In this document: in pieces, positions 1 to 6,340 of the stretch
Layout: every line of letters begins with the position of its first letter
How positions within the stretch are numbered: the first letter of the stretch is position 1
Source: Gammaproteobacteria bacterium
GTDB taxonomy: Bacteria > Pseudomonadota > Gammaproteobacteria > Chromatiales > Chromatiaceae
Direction of reading: 5' to 3'
Length of the DNA: 7,682 bases
Assembly: GCA_030625445.1 (NCBI GenBank)
Contig: DAOUQU010000067.1
Coordinates: 1-7,682, forward strand
Notes under the pieces: model-generated
What the model saw: only the letters and a program-made list of their open reading frames with translations
Database searches by the model: none
Told to the model about the DNA's origin: nothing
Program-made: the position numbers and the translations under genes

Positions 1-1752
1 AAAATCCAGAAATTGATTCAGCAGGCGCTTGATCAGCTGAAGAGCGAGGCAGTGCTGCCCCCTGATCTCCAAGTCGAAGCGATGGTGGAACGTACCCGCG
101 ACTCCGGTCACGGGGATTTTGCCTCCAATGTGGCGATGGTGCTGTGCAAGCAGGCGAAAAGCAGTCCGCGTGACCTCGCGGAGAAGATCATTGCATCCCT
201 CCCTGACTCCACGCTAATTGAAAAAGTTGAAATTGCAGGGCCTGGATTCATCAACTTCTATCTTGCAGCCTCGGCCGGCTTCCAGATCGTGCCGCAGATA
301 TTGCAGCAGGGTGATGAGTTTGGCCGTTCCGATGCGGGTTCCGGGAAAAGGGTGCAGGTTGAATTTGTCTCGGCTAATCCGACCGGCCCTCTACATGTGG
401 GACATGGCCGCGGCGCCGCTATCGGGGCAACCGTCGCCAACCTGCTGCAGGCGGTCGGTTTTGATGTGCATAGTGAATACTATGTCAATGATGCCGGACG
501 CCAGATGGACATCCTGGCGGCTTCGGTGTGGCTGCGCTACCTGGAGCTGGCGGGCGAGGAGCTGATTTTTCCGGCCAACGGCTACAAGGGGGATTATGTC
601 TGGGATATCGCAGCTGCGCTGCATCGTGAACATGGTGACGAGTATCGACACCCTGTAGCAACCGTGTTCGAAGGAGTTTGTGCAGATGAGCCCGCTGGCG
701 GTGATAAAGAGGCACATATCGATGCGCTGATTCTCAAGGCCAAGATTCTTCTCGGCAGCAACGATTATGAAGTCATTTTTCAGCAGGCGCTGACGGTCAT
801 TCTCGATGATATTCGTGACGATCTGGAAAAGTTCGGCATCTGCTACCAGAGCTGGTTTTCGGAACGCTCGCTGGTTGAGTCCGGTGCGGTGAGTCGCGCT
901 ATCGAACAGCTGCAGCAGGGCGGTCATATCTATGAGAAGAGCGGCGCTTTATGGTTTCGTTCCTCCGATTTTGGTGATGAGAAGGATAGGGTGGTGGTGC
1001 GTGACAATGGCCAGACGACCTATTTCGCCTCTGATATCGCCTACCACATGGAAAAATTTGAGCGTGGTTTCGATCGCGTGATCGATGTCTGGGGTGCTGA
1101 TCATCACGGCTATGTTCCCCGTATCAAAGGCTCGTTGCAGGCGTTGGGACGCGATCCCGAGCAGCTGGAAGTGATGCTGGTGCAGTTTGCGAACCTCTAT
1201 CGTGGCGGTGAAAAAGTGCAGATGTCGACCCGTTCGGGTGAGTTTGTCACTATTCGTCAGCTGCGCAAGGAGGTTGGCCGCGATGCGGCGCGCTTCTTCT
1301 ATGTGATGCGCAAGGCGGAGCAGCACCTCGATTTTGATCTGGAGCTGGCTAAATCGCAATCTTCGGATAATCCGGTCTACTATGTGCAGTATGCGCATGC
1401 GCGCATCTGCGCGGTGTTGCGTCAGGCACAGGAGAAACAGCTGGATGTGACTCCGACACCGGGGGAAAAAAATCTGGAGCTGCTGACAACTTCACATGAA
1501 CAGACGCTGCTGACGACTCTATCCCGCTATCCTGAAGTGGTTCTATCAGCGGCGATGAAACATGAGCCGCATCAGTTGTGCCACTACGTGCGGGATCTGG
1601 CTAACGATTTTCATGCCTACTACAACGCCCACCCCTTCCTCGTCGATGATGATTCGCTGCGTGATGCGCGCATCAAGCTTGTTCTCTGCATACGACAGGT
1701 GCTGAAAAACGGTCTCGGATTACTGGGCGTCTCTGCGCCTGAGAGTATGTAA
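1..1752 (+). CDS. argS: arginyl-tRNA synthetase, 5' end outside the window
   Basis: Cytoplasmic class I aminoacyl-tRNA synthetase that charges tRNA-Arg with arginine using ATP. Counting residues from the TTG at base 13, an N-terminal additional domain (about 1-110, with SHGDFASNVAM and VEIAGPGFINF) binds the tRNA. The Rossmann catalytic core carries the HIGH signature as HVGH (128-131) within PTGPLHVGHGRGAAIG. The KMSK loop is degenerate as KVQMSTRSG (401-409), as is common in ArgS. The C-terminal anticodon-binding helical domain includes DNPVYYVQYAHARI (452-465), and the protein ends in LGLLGV-type residues. The frame stays open back to base 1 (Lys-Ile-Gln-Lys before the TTG) and family members begin a few residues earlier, so the TTG is probably an internal Leu codon and the true start lies just upstream. 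The length is otherwise normal. Its stop overlaps the next start as TAATG, suggesting translational coupling. Identification is very secure. Confidence 0.97.
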   Translation, partial: KIQKLIQQALDQLKSEAVLPPDLQVEAMVERTRDSGHGDFASNVAMVLCKQAKSSPRDLAEKIIASLPDSTLIEKVEIAGPGFINFYLAASAGFQIVPQILQQGDEFGRSDAGSGKRVQVEFVSANPTGPLHVGHGRGAAIGATVANLLQAVGFDVHSEYYVNDAGRQMDILAASVWLRYLELAGEELIFPANGYKGDYVWDIAAALHREHGDEYRHPVATVFEGVCADEPAGGDKEAHIDALILKAKILLGSNDYEVIFQQALTVILDDIRDDLEKFGICYQSWFSERSLVESGAVSRAIEQLQQGGHIYEKSGALWFRSSDFGDEKDRVVVRDNGQTTYFASDIAYHMEKFERGFDRVIDVWGADHHGYVPRIKGSLQALGRDPEQLEVMLVQFANLYRGGEKVQMSTRSGEFVTIRQLRKEVGRDAARFFYVMRKAEQHLDFDLELAKSQSSDNPVYYVQYAHARICAVLRQAQEKQLDVTPTPGEKNLELLTTSHEQTLLTTLSRYPEVVLSAAMKHEPHQLCHYVRDLANDFHAYYNAHPFLVDDDSLRDARIKLVLCIRQVLKNGLGLLGVSAPESM

Positions 1753-2450
1753 TGGCAACAGATTACAAATCCTATGTGCGGCGTCCTATCCAGGAAAAAA
1801 CCTCCCGCCAGCAGCGCCGGGAGAAGCGTCGTTCGGAACCTCTGCCCGGATGGGTTTGGTTTGCCAGTGGAGTGCTGTTGGGTGCGCTGGTGATGGGAAT
1901 AATGTGGGTAAAGGATTATCAGGCGAATAGTCAGGCAGCGGAAGCGCAACTGAAAGATGCGGAGAGACAGCAGCAGGCTGTGGAGCCACAAAAAGTTGCC
2001 GGCCAGAAAACGCAACCACAATCACAACAGCAGCCTGAAGTGGCGTTGCACCAGTTTGACTTCTACAACGTGCTTCCAGACAGGGAGGTGGAGGTACAGC
2101 CTGATTCGTTGCGACCGGTAGCATCGAAGCCGGCTGCAGTCACGGCAGAAAAAGCAACTGAAGCACCGCTCGACAAGGCGCCGGAAACTGTGGTGAAACC
2201 GCTCGAAACAGATGCGAAAAGCCTTTTTCAGATGCAGCTTGCCTCCTTCCGTTCACGCACTGATGCCGAACGCATGATGGCAAGTTCGGCCTTGAAGGGG
2301 ATTACTACGCGCATTGAAAAAGTCACGATTAACGACAAGGCCTACTACCGTGTGCGCAGCGGACCCTATAGCCGCGAACAGGCGTATAGCCTGCATAAAA
2401 GATTGAAAAAGAGTGGCATTGAGAGTCTCATCATGCGCGTGAAGCAATAG
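1752..2450 (+). CDS. SPOR-domain, FtsN-like inner-membrane protein
   Basis: Probable bitopic cell-envelope protein that binds denuded septal peptidoglycan. Of 232 residues, the first 32 are a short, strongly basic cytoplasmic tail (QQRREKRR). One membrane segment spans about 33-53 (WVWFASGVLLGALVMGIMWV). It is followed by a Gln/Lys-rich, low-complexity periplasmic linker (54-155) containing FDFYNVLPDREVEV (102-115), a motif typical of this argS-linked family. A SPOR domain lies at about 157-231, with FQMQLASFRSRTDAERM and YYRVRSGPYS as the two hallmark stretches. The ATG shares one base with the argS stop, and there is only a weak purine stretch before it, so translation probably depends on coupling to argS. 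An FtsN-like SPOR protein directly after argS is a known gammaproteobacterial arrangement. I do not call it ftsN, since the essential FtsN periplasmic motif cannot be recognised with confidence; another septal SPOR protein is possible. Confidence 0.88.
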   Translation: MATDYKSYVRRPIQEKTSRQQRREKRRSEPLPGWVWFASGVLLGALVMGIMWVKDYQANSQAAEAQLKDAERQQQAVEPQKVAGQKTQPQSQQQPEVALHQFDFYNVLPDREVEVQPDSLRPVASKPAAVTAEKATEAPLDKAPETVVKPLETDAKSLFQMQLASFRSRTDAERMMASSALKGITTRIEKVTINDKAYYRVRSGPYSREQAYSLHKRLKKSGIESLIMRVKQ

Positions 2451-2451
2451 C

Positions 2452-2473
2452 TGAATAACAGCTCAGTTATTCA
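2452..2473 (+). other. intercistronic hairpin before the ClC ribosome binding site
   Basis: Perfect inverted repeat TGAATAAC (2452-2459) and GTTATTCA (2466-2473) around a 6-base loop. It begins directly after the SPOR gene stop and ends one base before the Shine-Dalgarno sequence of the next gene. There is no T tract after it, so it is not an intrinsic terminator. A role in mRNA stability or in exposing the downstream ribosome binding site is inference. The stem is AT-rich and so only moderately stable. Confidence 0.5.
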
Positions 2474-2474
2474 C

Positions 2475-2480
2475 AGGAGG
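2475..2480 (+). promoter_or_regulatory. strong ribosome binding site for the ClC gene
   Basis: AGGAGG is a full match to the Shine-Dalgarno consensus. It lies 6 bases before a TTG codon at 2487, and this decides the TTG as the start of the ClC gene. No ATG or GTG in the same frame nearby has a comparable site. Confidence 0.85.
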
Positions 2481-2486
2481 AGAAAT

Positions 2487-4226
2487 TTGATCGCTCGCTG
2501 GTGGCGCAGCAATCTGGAGAGGTTCCAGTTGCAGTTGGCAAAACAGGATGCGCTTTTCCCGCTTGCCCTGCTTGGCTGTGCGGCCGGTGTGCTCTCCGGT
2601 CTGGTTATCGTAGCATTTCGCTTGCTGGTTGAAGAGAGCCAGGCTGCACTTTTCCCCGGTGGAGAGAGCGAAAATTTCGAAGCGCTTGGCTGGCAGGCGC
2701 GCATGCTGCTGCCGCTTGCGGGCGGATTGATCCTGATTGCCATTTTTCGATGGGGCGGCAAGGGCATTTACGTGCTTGGTGTGGCGCGCGTGATGGAGCG
2801 CATGGCATATCATCAGGGATATCTGAAACTTCGCGGTTTTCTACTGCAGTTTTTTGGCGCCGCTGCAGCAATCATCGGCGGTTTCTCTGTTGGCCGCGAG
2901 GGGCCGCACGTCTATCTTGGTGCTGCCGGCAGCAGTCTCATGGGGCAGTGGCTGTCACTGCCGAACAATAGTATTCGCACGCTGGTGGGATGCGGTACCG
3001 CAGCTGGAATTGCAGCCTCCTTCAATACACCCCTTGCAGGTGTGATATTTGCGCTGGAAGTGGTGATGCTGGAGTACACGCTGGCCAGCTTTATCCCGGT
3101 AATTCTTGCTGCAGCCAGCGCCACACTGATCTCTGTTGCCGTGTTTGGGAACGCGCCTGCATTTGATGTTCCGGCAATGAGACTGAGTGATCTGACGGGG
3201 GTTTTTATTATCCTGTTGCTGGGGATCGCTGCCGGTATGCTTTCAGCTGGCTTCATCCACATGGTGCAGACGATCGCACATCATGCCAGAGTCTTGCAGC
3301 ACTGGCAGCGGCTGCTGCTGGCGACTCTGACCGCCTCGCTCTTCGGTCTGCTGCTGCCGCAGGTGATGGGTATCGGTTATGACAGCGTTGACCATGCATT
3401 GGCGGGCGGCATTGGACTGTCGCTGCTGGCTCTGCTGGTGATCGGCAAGCTGGTTGCAACTTCCGCCTGTATCGGACTGGGCATTCCGGGAGGGATGATA
3501 GGTCCGTCACTCTTTATGGGGGCAATGCTTGGTAGTCTTTTCAGTCAGTTGAGCGTGCTGGCCGGTTTTCATGAGCATACCGGTTTTTTTGCGCTGCTGG
3601 GTATGGGGGCAATGATGGGGGCCAGTCTGCAGGCGCCTCTGGCTGCTCTGGTTACCATGATGGAGTTGACTTACAGTCCGGGAATCATCATGCCGGGCAT
3701 GGTCGTTGTTGTTATTGCGTCGCTGACATCCAGCGAGCTGTTTGGCAAAGAGTCTCTCTTTATTACCATGCTCAAGGCGAGCGGCATGGATTACACTGTC
3801 AGTCCTGTGCATGTTGCTCTGCGTAGCATAGGCGTTGCCAGCGCCATGAGTAAATCCTTTGTGCGCAGCGACGCGATCATTGATCAAAACCGGGCGGCAG
3901 CCGTGCTGGAGGCCAGGCCGGTGTGGATATTGATTAACGGCGAGGAGTCTCCGATCGCTCTGCTGCAGGCAGTGGATCTGGCCAACTATATAGAGCGGGA
4001 GCATGAAGATAAGGATGAAGATAAACGAACCATTGACCTGATGGGCATCCCGGGAAAGCGCCTTGAAATTCATGCAGTGCATATCCGCTCGACACTGCTT
4101 GAGGCGCGGGAAATTCTTGATCAGTCATCGCTGGATGCGCTTTATGTTCAACGTCAGACAGCACCGGGAATTCATCATATTTACGGTATCCTGACACGCG
4201 AGATGATTGAATCAGCGTATCAGTGA
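2487..4226 (+). CDS. ClC-family chloride channel or Cl-/H+ transporter with C-terminal CBS-like region
   Basis: Polytopic inner-membrane anion channel or antiporter, 579 residues, TTG start chosen from the AGGAGG six bases upstream. The membrane part covers about 20-435. The gating-glutamate motif GREGP is intact (136-140, Glu138), followed by FNTPLAGVIFALE (179-191) and GIPGGMIGP (332-340). Relative to E. coli ClcA I align Ser107 with Leu97 (VLGVA in place of GSGIP), Glu203 with Val192 and Tyr445 with Phe425. The serine filter, the internal proton glutamate and the central tyrosine are therefore all replaced, which leans towards a channel but does not prove it. Residues about 445-579 look like two weak CBS domains (SIGVASAMSKSFVR and RSTLLEAREILDQSSLDALYV) separated by an acidic stretch (EREHEDKDEDKR), possibly regulatory. 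It may be cotranscribed with the SPOR gene, 36 bases upstream. Ion selectivity and coupling cannot be told from sequence. Confidence 0.93.
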   Translation: MIARWWRSNLERFQLQLAKQDALFPLALLGCAAGVLSGLVIVAFRLLVEESQAALFPGGESENFEALGWQARMLLPLAGGLILIAIFRWGGKGIYVLGVARVMERMAYHQGYLKLRGFLLQFFGAAAAIIGGFSVGREGPHVYLGAAGSSLMGQWLSLPNNSIRTLVGCGTAAGIAASFNTPLAGVIFALEVVMLEYTLASFIPVILAAASATLISVAVFGNAPAFDVPAMRLSDLTGVFIILLLGIAAGMLSAGFIHMVQTIAHHARVLQHWQRLLLATLTASLFGLLLPQVMGIGYDSVDHALAGGIGLSLLALLVIGKLVATSACIGLGIPGGMIGPSLFMGAMLGSLFSQLSVLAGFHEHTGFFALLGMGAMMGASLQAPLAALVTMMELTYSPGIIMPGMVVVVIASLTSSELFGKESLFITMLKASGMDYTVSPVHVALRSIGVASAMSKSFVRSDAIIDQNRAAAVLEARPVWILINGEESPIALLQAVDLANYIEREHEDKDEDKRTIDLMGIPGKRLEIHAVHIRSTLLEAREILDQSSLDALYVQRQTAPGIHHIYGILTREMIESAYQ

Positions 4227-4274
4227 TTGCTGTTTGAAAACAATCTGCAGAGTTATTGAGACGTTGCGCAGGAG

Positions 4275-4305
4275 TTAAGCCAATCGTTCAAAGTTTCAGT
4301 ATAAT
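4275..4305 (+). promoter_or_regulatory. putative sigma-70 promoter for ilvE
   Basis: A perfect TATAAT -10 box lies at 4300-4305 in the 119-base gap before ilvE. The best -35 is TTAAGC (4275-4280), only three of six matches and with a long 19-base spacer; there is no extended -10 TG. Transcription would start near 4312 and give a leader of about 34 bases. The -10 is convincing and the -35 is not, so an activator may be needed. The rest of the gap (4227-4345) shows no leader peptide or attenuator that I can recognise. Confidence 0.5.
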
Positions 4306-4345
4306 ATTCTGCCCTGCACTAATATTTTACAAAGAGGTAAGTTCG

Positions 4346-5287
4346 ATGACCACCATGTCAGACCGTGACGGTGTAATCTGGCTCGATGGCGAGATGGTTC
4401 CCTGGCGTGAAGCCAAGGTTCATGTATTAACCCACACGCTGCATTACGGCATGGGTGTGTTTGAGGGCGTGCGCGCCTATCATGCAGAGAAAGGGACGGC
4501 CATTTTCCGGCTGCAGGATCATACAGATCGCCTTTTCCGCTCGGCGCATATTCTGAGAATGAAGATTCCGTTTGATGCCGACACCCTGAATCAGGCGCAG
4601 CTTGACTCCGTCAGGGAAAACAACCTTGACTCCGCCTATCTTCGCCCCATGGCTTTCTATGGTTCCGAGGGGATGGGGATTCGCGCTGACAACCTCAAGG
4701 TGCATGTCATGGTTGCAGCGTGGGAGTGGGGAGCCTATCTTGGTGATGAAGCACTTGCCCAGGGAATCCGTATTCGCACCTCCTCTTTCACGCGCCATCA
4801 TGTCAATATCACCATGTGCCGCGCCAAGGCAAACGGCAACTACATTAATTCGATGCTGGCACTGCAGGAGGCCATTGACACAGGCTATGACGAAGCCCTG
4901 CTGCTGGATGCCGAGGGTTATGTCATGGAGGGCAGCGGTGAAAATATTTTCATCGTGCGGGACGGCGTAATCTATAGCCCGGACCTGACATCGGCACTGG
5001 ATGGCATTACCCGCCGCACCATCATGCAGCTGGCGGATGAGCTTGGTTATAAAGTTGTCGAGAAACGCATCACCAGGGATGAAGTCTACATTGCCGACGA
5101 GGCTTTCTTTACCGGCACTGCAGCTGAGGTGACGCCAATCCGTGAGCTGGATGGGCGCGCTATCGGAATCGGTTTTCGCGGTGGCGCCGGTTTCCGCGGG
5201 CCGGTAACACAGCAGCTGCAAAGCCTCTATTTTGATGCGGTGCATGGGCGCAGCGCCGCGCACGAGGGGTGGCTGACTTACGTTTAG
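4346..5287 (+). CDS. ilvE: branched-chain amino acid aminotransferase
   Basis: PLP-dependent fold-type IV transaminase, cytoplasmic. It moves the amino group between glutamate and the 2-oxo acids of leucine, isoleucine and valine, the last step of their synthesis. Numbered from the ATG at 4346 (313 residues): THTLHYGMGVFEGVRAY (29-45), phosphate-binding Arg62, catalytic Schiff-base Lys161 in CRAKANGNYINS, Glu195 in MEGSGENIF, and the phosphate-binding FTGTAAEVTP (255-264). This ATG has GAGG eight bases upstream and gives the family's usual N-terminus (MTTMSDRDGVIW). A second in-frame ATG follows three codons later. The open frame reaches back to 4256, but that extension is not family-like. 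Oddity: residues 277-286 read FRGGAGFRGP where relatives have one such unit, because of an 18-base imperfect duplication. The DUF3426 gene follows 35 bases downstream and probably shares its mRNA. D-amino acid transaminase is the nearest alternative, but the overall match is to IlvE. Confidence 0.96.
   Translation: MTTMSDRDGVIWLDGEMVPWREAKVHVLTHTLHYGMGVFEGVRAYHAEKGTAIFRLQDHTDRLFRSAHILRMKIPFDADTLNQAQLDSVRENNLDSAYLRPMAFYGSEGMGIRADNLKVHVMVAAWEWGAYLGDEALAQGIRIRTSSFTRHHVNITMCRAKANGNYINSMLALQEAIDTGYDEALLLDAEGYVMEGSGENIFIVRDGVIYSPDLTSALDGITRRTIMQLADELGYKVVEKRITRDEVYIADEAFFTGTAAEVTPIRELDGRAIGIGFRGGAGFRGPVTQQLQSLYFDAVHGRSAAHEGWLTYV
5171..5199 (+). repeat. 18-base imperfect tandem duplication inside ilvE
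   Basis: GGTTTTCGCGG (5171-5181) recurs as GGTTTCCGCGG (5189-5199) at an offset of exactly 18 bases with one mismatch. It keeps the frame and encodes GFRGGA followed by GFRGP. From memory of other IlvE proteins, this loop before GP(V/I)T normally has a single such unit. Confidence 0.6.
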
Positions 5288-5322
5288 GTCACGCGTGCCA
5301 GGGTGTGGTGAGCTGAAATACA

Positions 5323-5931
5323 ATGAAAATCAAAGCCCGAAACTCTGTGAGAGTGCGAAGCAAAGGTAAGGCAGTGATCGCTTCCGGTTCGCCCGTTATT
5401 GATCAGCATGAACTGGAAAAAGAGGTGCTGGAACTGCGTTTGCTTGCATCATCAGATACGGGATCTGCAATAAAAAGTCGCGCATCCGGAGTCTTTTCGG
5501 CAGGAGTGGTTGTGATGCTGCTGCTGTTGATGGCCCAGACTCTCTATCTCTATCGTGATCAGGCTGTTGAGATTGGCTTTATTGCTTCTGCTTTCAAAAG
5601 CCTGGGTTATACCCCGCCGCAGATACGTCACCCTGAGATGATCGGTCTGACAAACAGGGTTTTCACGGATATTGAGAGGCAAAAGGGACTCTATCGATTG
5701 CAGCTGGGTTTGATGAATCATGCCTCCCATCGACAGCCGTTTCCACTGATTGAAGTCTCCCTGACTGACACCAAAGGGGTGATCCAGGCGAGAAATCAGT
5801 TTCACGCACGGGACTACCTGCCTGCATCCGAAGTTAGAAGTCAAATGGCCCCGGATGAGGAGCATGCTATCAGTTTTGTCATGAAAAGCAGCGCTACAGA
5901 TGCCAGTGGCTTTATACTGGATTTTTTCTAG
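5323..5931 (+). CDS. single-pass membrane protein with DUF3426 domain, no zinc ribbon
   Basis: Protein of unknown function, 202 residues. The N-terminal 50 residues are basic and hydrophilic (cytoplasmic by the positive-inside rule). One membrane segment follows at about 56-77 (GVFSAGVVVMLLLLMAQTLY), and then a probably periplasmic DUF3426 domain at about 100-202. That domain is recognised by the pattern YRLQLGLMNHASHRQPFPLIEVSLTD...GVIQARNQF.ARDYLP and the ending GFILDFF. Family members usually start with an MJ0042-type zinc ribbon; this one contains no cysteine at all. The ATG has only a weak GGTGAG about nine bases upstream. It lies 35 bases after ilvE with no visible terminator between, so cotranscription is likely. 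A weak hairpin plus T6 overlaps its 3' end. The domain assignment is fairly sure; the biochemical role is unknown for the family. Confidence 0.8.
   Translation: MKIKARNSVRVRSKGKAVIASGSPVIDQHELEKEVLELRLLASSDTGSAIKSRASGVFSAGVVVMLLLLMAQTLYLYRDQAVEIGFIASAFKSLGYTPPQIRHPEMIGLTNRVFTDIERQKGLYRLQLGLMNHASHRQPFPLIEVSLTDTKGVIQARNQFHARDYLPASEVRSQMAPDEEHAISFVMKSSATDASGFILDFF
5903..5927 (+). terminator. possible weak intrinsic terminator inside the end of the DUF3426 gene
   Basis: CCAGT (5903-5907) pairs with ACTGG (5916-5920), extendable by one G-U pair, around a loop of 6-8 bases. A run of six T follows (5922-5927). The whole element lies within the last codons of the coding sequence. The stem is short, so termination would be partial at best. 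The position before a separate rpmE promoter makes it plausible. Confidence 0.35.
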
Positions 5932-5984
5932 ATTTTCTGTCGTAGCCCATAGAGCTGTAAATCCTTGATTTGTTGATTTCTGAT

Positions 5985-6013
5985 TTGCGCATTGCAGCTA
6001 ATTTCTGTAGAAT
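5985..6013 (+). promoter_or_regulatory. putative sigma-70 promoter for rpmE
   Basis: TTGCGC (5985-5990) and TAGAAT (6008-6013, five of six matches) are separated by the optimal 17 bases. Transcription would start near 6020, giving a leader of about 31 bases before the rpmE ATG. The -35 matches only in TTG. Three TGATTT hexamers (5966, 5974, 5981) lie over and just upstream of the -35. Confidence 0.5.
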
Positions 6014-6050
6014 TCCGCCTCTTGATAAAATTCCTTTTGGTATTAATGCG

Positions 6051-6254
6051 ATGAAAGCAGATATACATCCTGAATACAAGGCGATCAAAGTGACCTGTCG
6101 TTGTGGTAACAGCTTTGAGACTGCCTCTACAGATACAAGTGGCGAGATGGATGTGGATATCTGTTCCGCATGTCACCCCTTTTATACCGGACAGCAGAAA
6201 GTTGTTGATAGCGGTGGGCGTGTTGACAGGTTCCGCAAACGCTACAGTCGTTGA
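6051..6254 (+). CDS. rpmE: ribosomal protein bL31, zinc-binding (C+) type
   Basis: Component of the 50S subunit that bridges to the 30S head; 67 residues against 70 in E. coli. The start MKADIHPEYK matches the family N-terminus (MKKDIHP in E. coli). The zinc site is complete: Cys16 and Cys18 (TCRCGN), Cys38 and Cys41 (ICSACHPF). This makes it the C+ form rather than the zinc-free paralogue. The conserved HPFYTGQQ and GGRVDRFRKRY complete the match. The ATG at 6051 is chosen on homology. The frame is open back to a TTG at 5970, but that extension is unlike bL31 and runs through the promoter. No clear Shine-Dalgarno sequence is visible before the ATG, which is odd for a highly expressed protein. 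An out-of-frame ATG-CGA-TGA overlaps the start. It appears to be a single-gene unit with its own promoter and a strong terminator. Confidence 0.97.
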   Translation: MKADIHPEYKAIKVTCRCGNSFETASTDTSGEMDVDICSACHPFYTGQQKVVDSGGRVDRFRKRYSR

Positions 6255-6276
6255 TCTGTACTTCGTCAACGTGCAC

Positions 6277-6303
6277 AAGGCGCCTCCAGAGGCGCCTTTT
6301 TTT
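6277..6303 (+). terminator. strong intrinsic terminator after rpmE
   Basis: AAGGCGCCT (6277-6285) pairs perfectly with AGGCGCCTT (6290-6298) around the loop CCAG. It continues into an unbroken T run (6297-6303). The stem is GC-rich and this is the clearest terminator in the window. There is no comparable A run on the left side beyond two bases, so it should act mainly on + strand transcription. Confidence 0.92.
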
Positions 6304-6340
6304 ATTCAGAAATTATTGGGTTAGAGTAGGGTAGATTGAT

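Noticed and set aside
13..15. TTG as the true start of argS
   Set aside because: The frame is open to base 1 with family-like residues before it, and ArgS proteins of this type begin a few residues further upstream; the start is more likely outside the window.
4225..4245. Inverted repeat GATTG/CAATC after the ClC gene as a terminator
   Set aside because: Only five pairs with an 11-base loop and no T tract follows; not supported as an intrinsic terminator.
4256..4345. N-terminal extension of IlvE upstream of the ATG at 4346
   Set aside because: The extra residues do not resemble IlvE, they run through the TATAAT box, and the ATG at 4346 has a ribosome binding site and matches the usual N-terminus.
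4427..5323. 298-codon open frame on the - strand opposite ilvE
   Set aside because: Antisense shadow of ilvE with no recognisable domain and no ribosome binding site or promoter of its own that I could see.
5953..5999. AGCTG/CAGCT inverted repeat in the rpmE upstream region as an operator or riboswitch
   Set aside because: Five-base arms 37 bases apart are expected by chance, and I see no Zur-like or riboswitch consensus.
5970..6050. N-terminal extension of bL31 from a TTG at 5970
   Set aside because: It would add 27 residues unlike any bL31 and would place coding sequence over the putative promoter; the start MKADIHPEYK matches the family.
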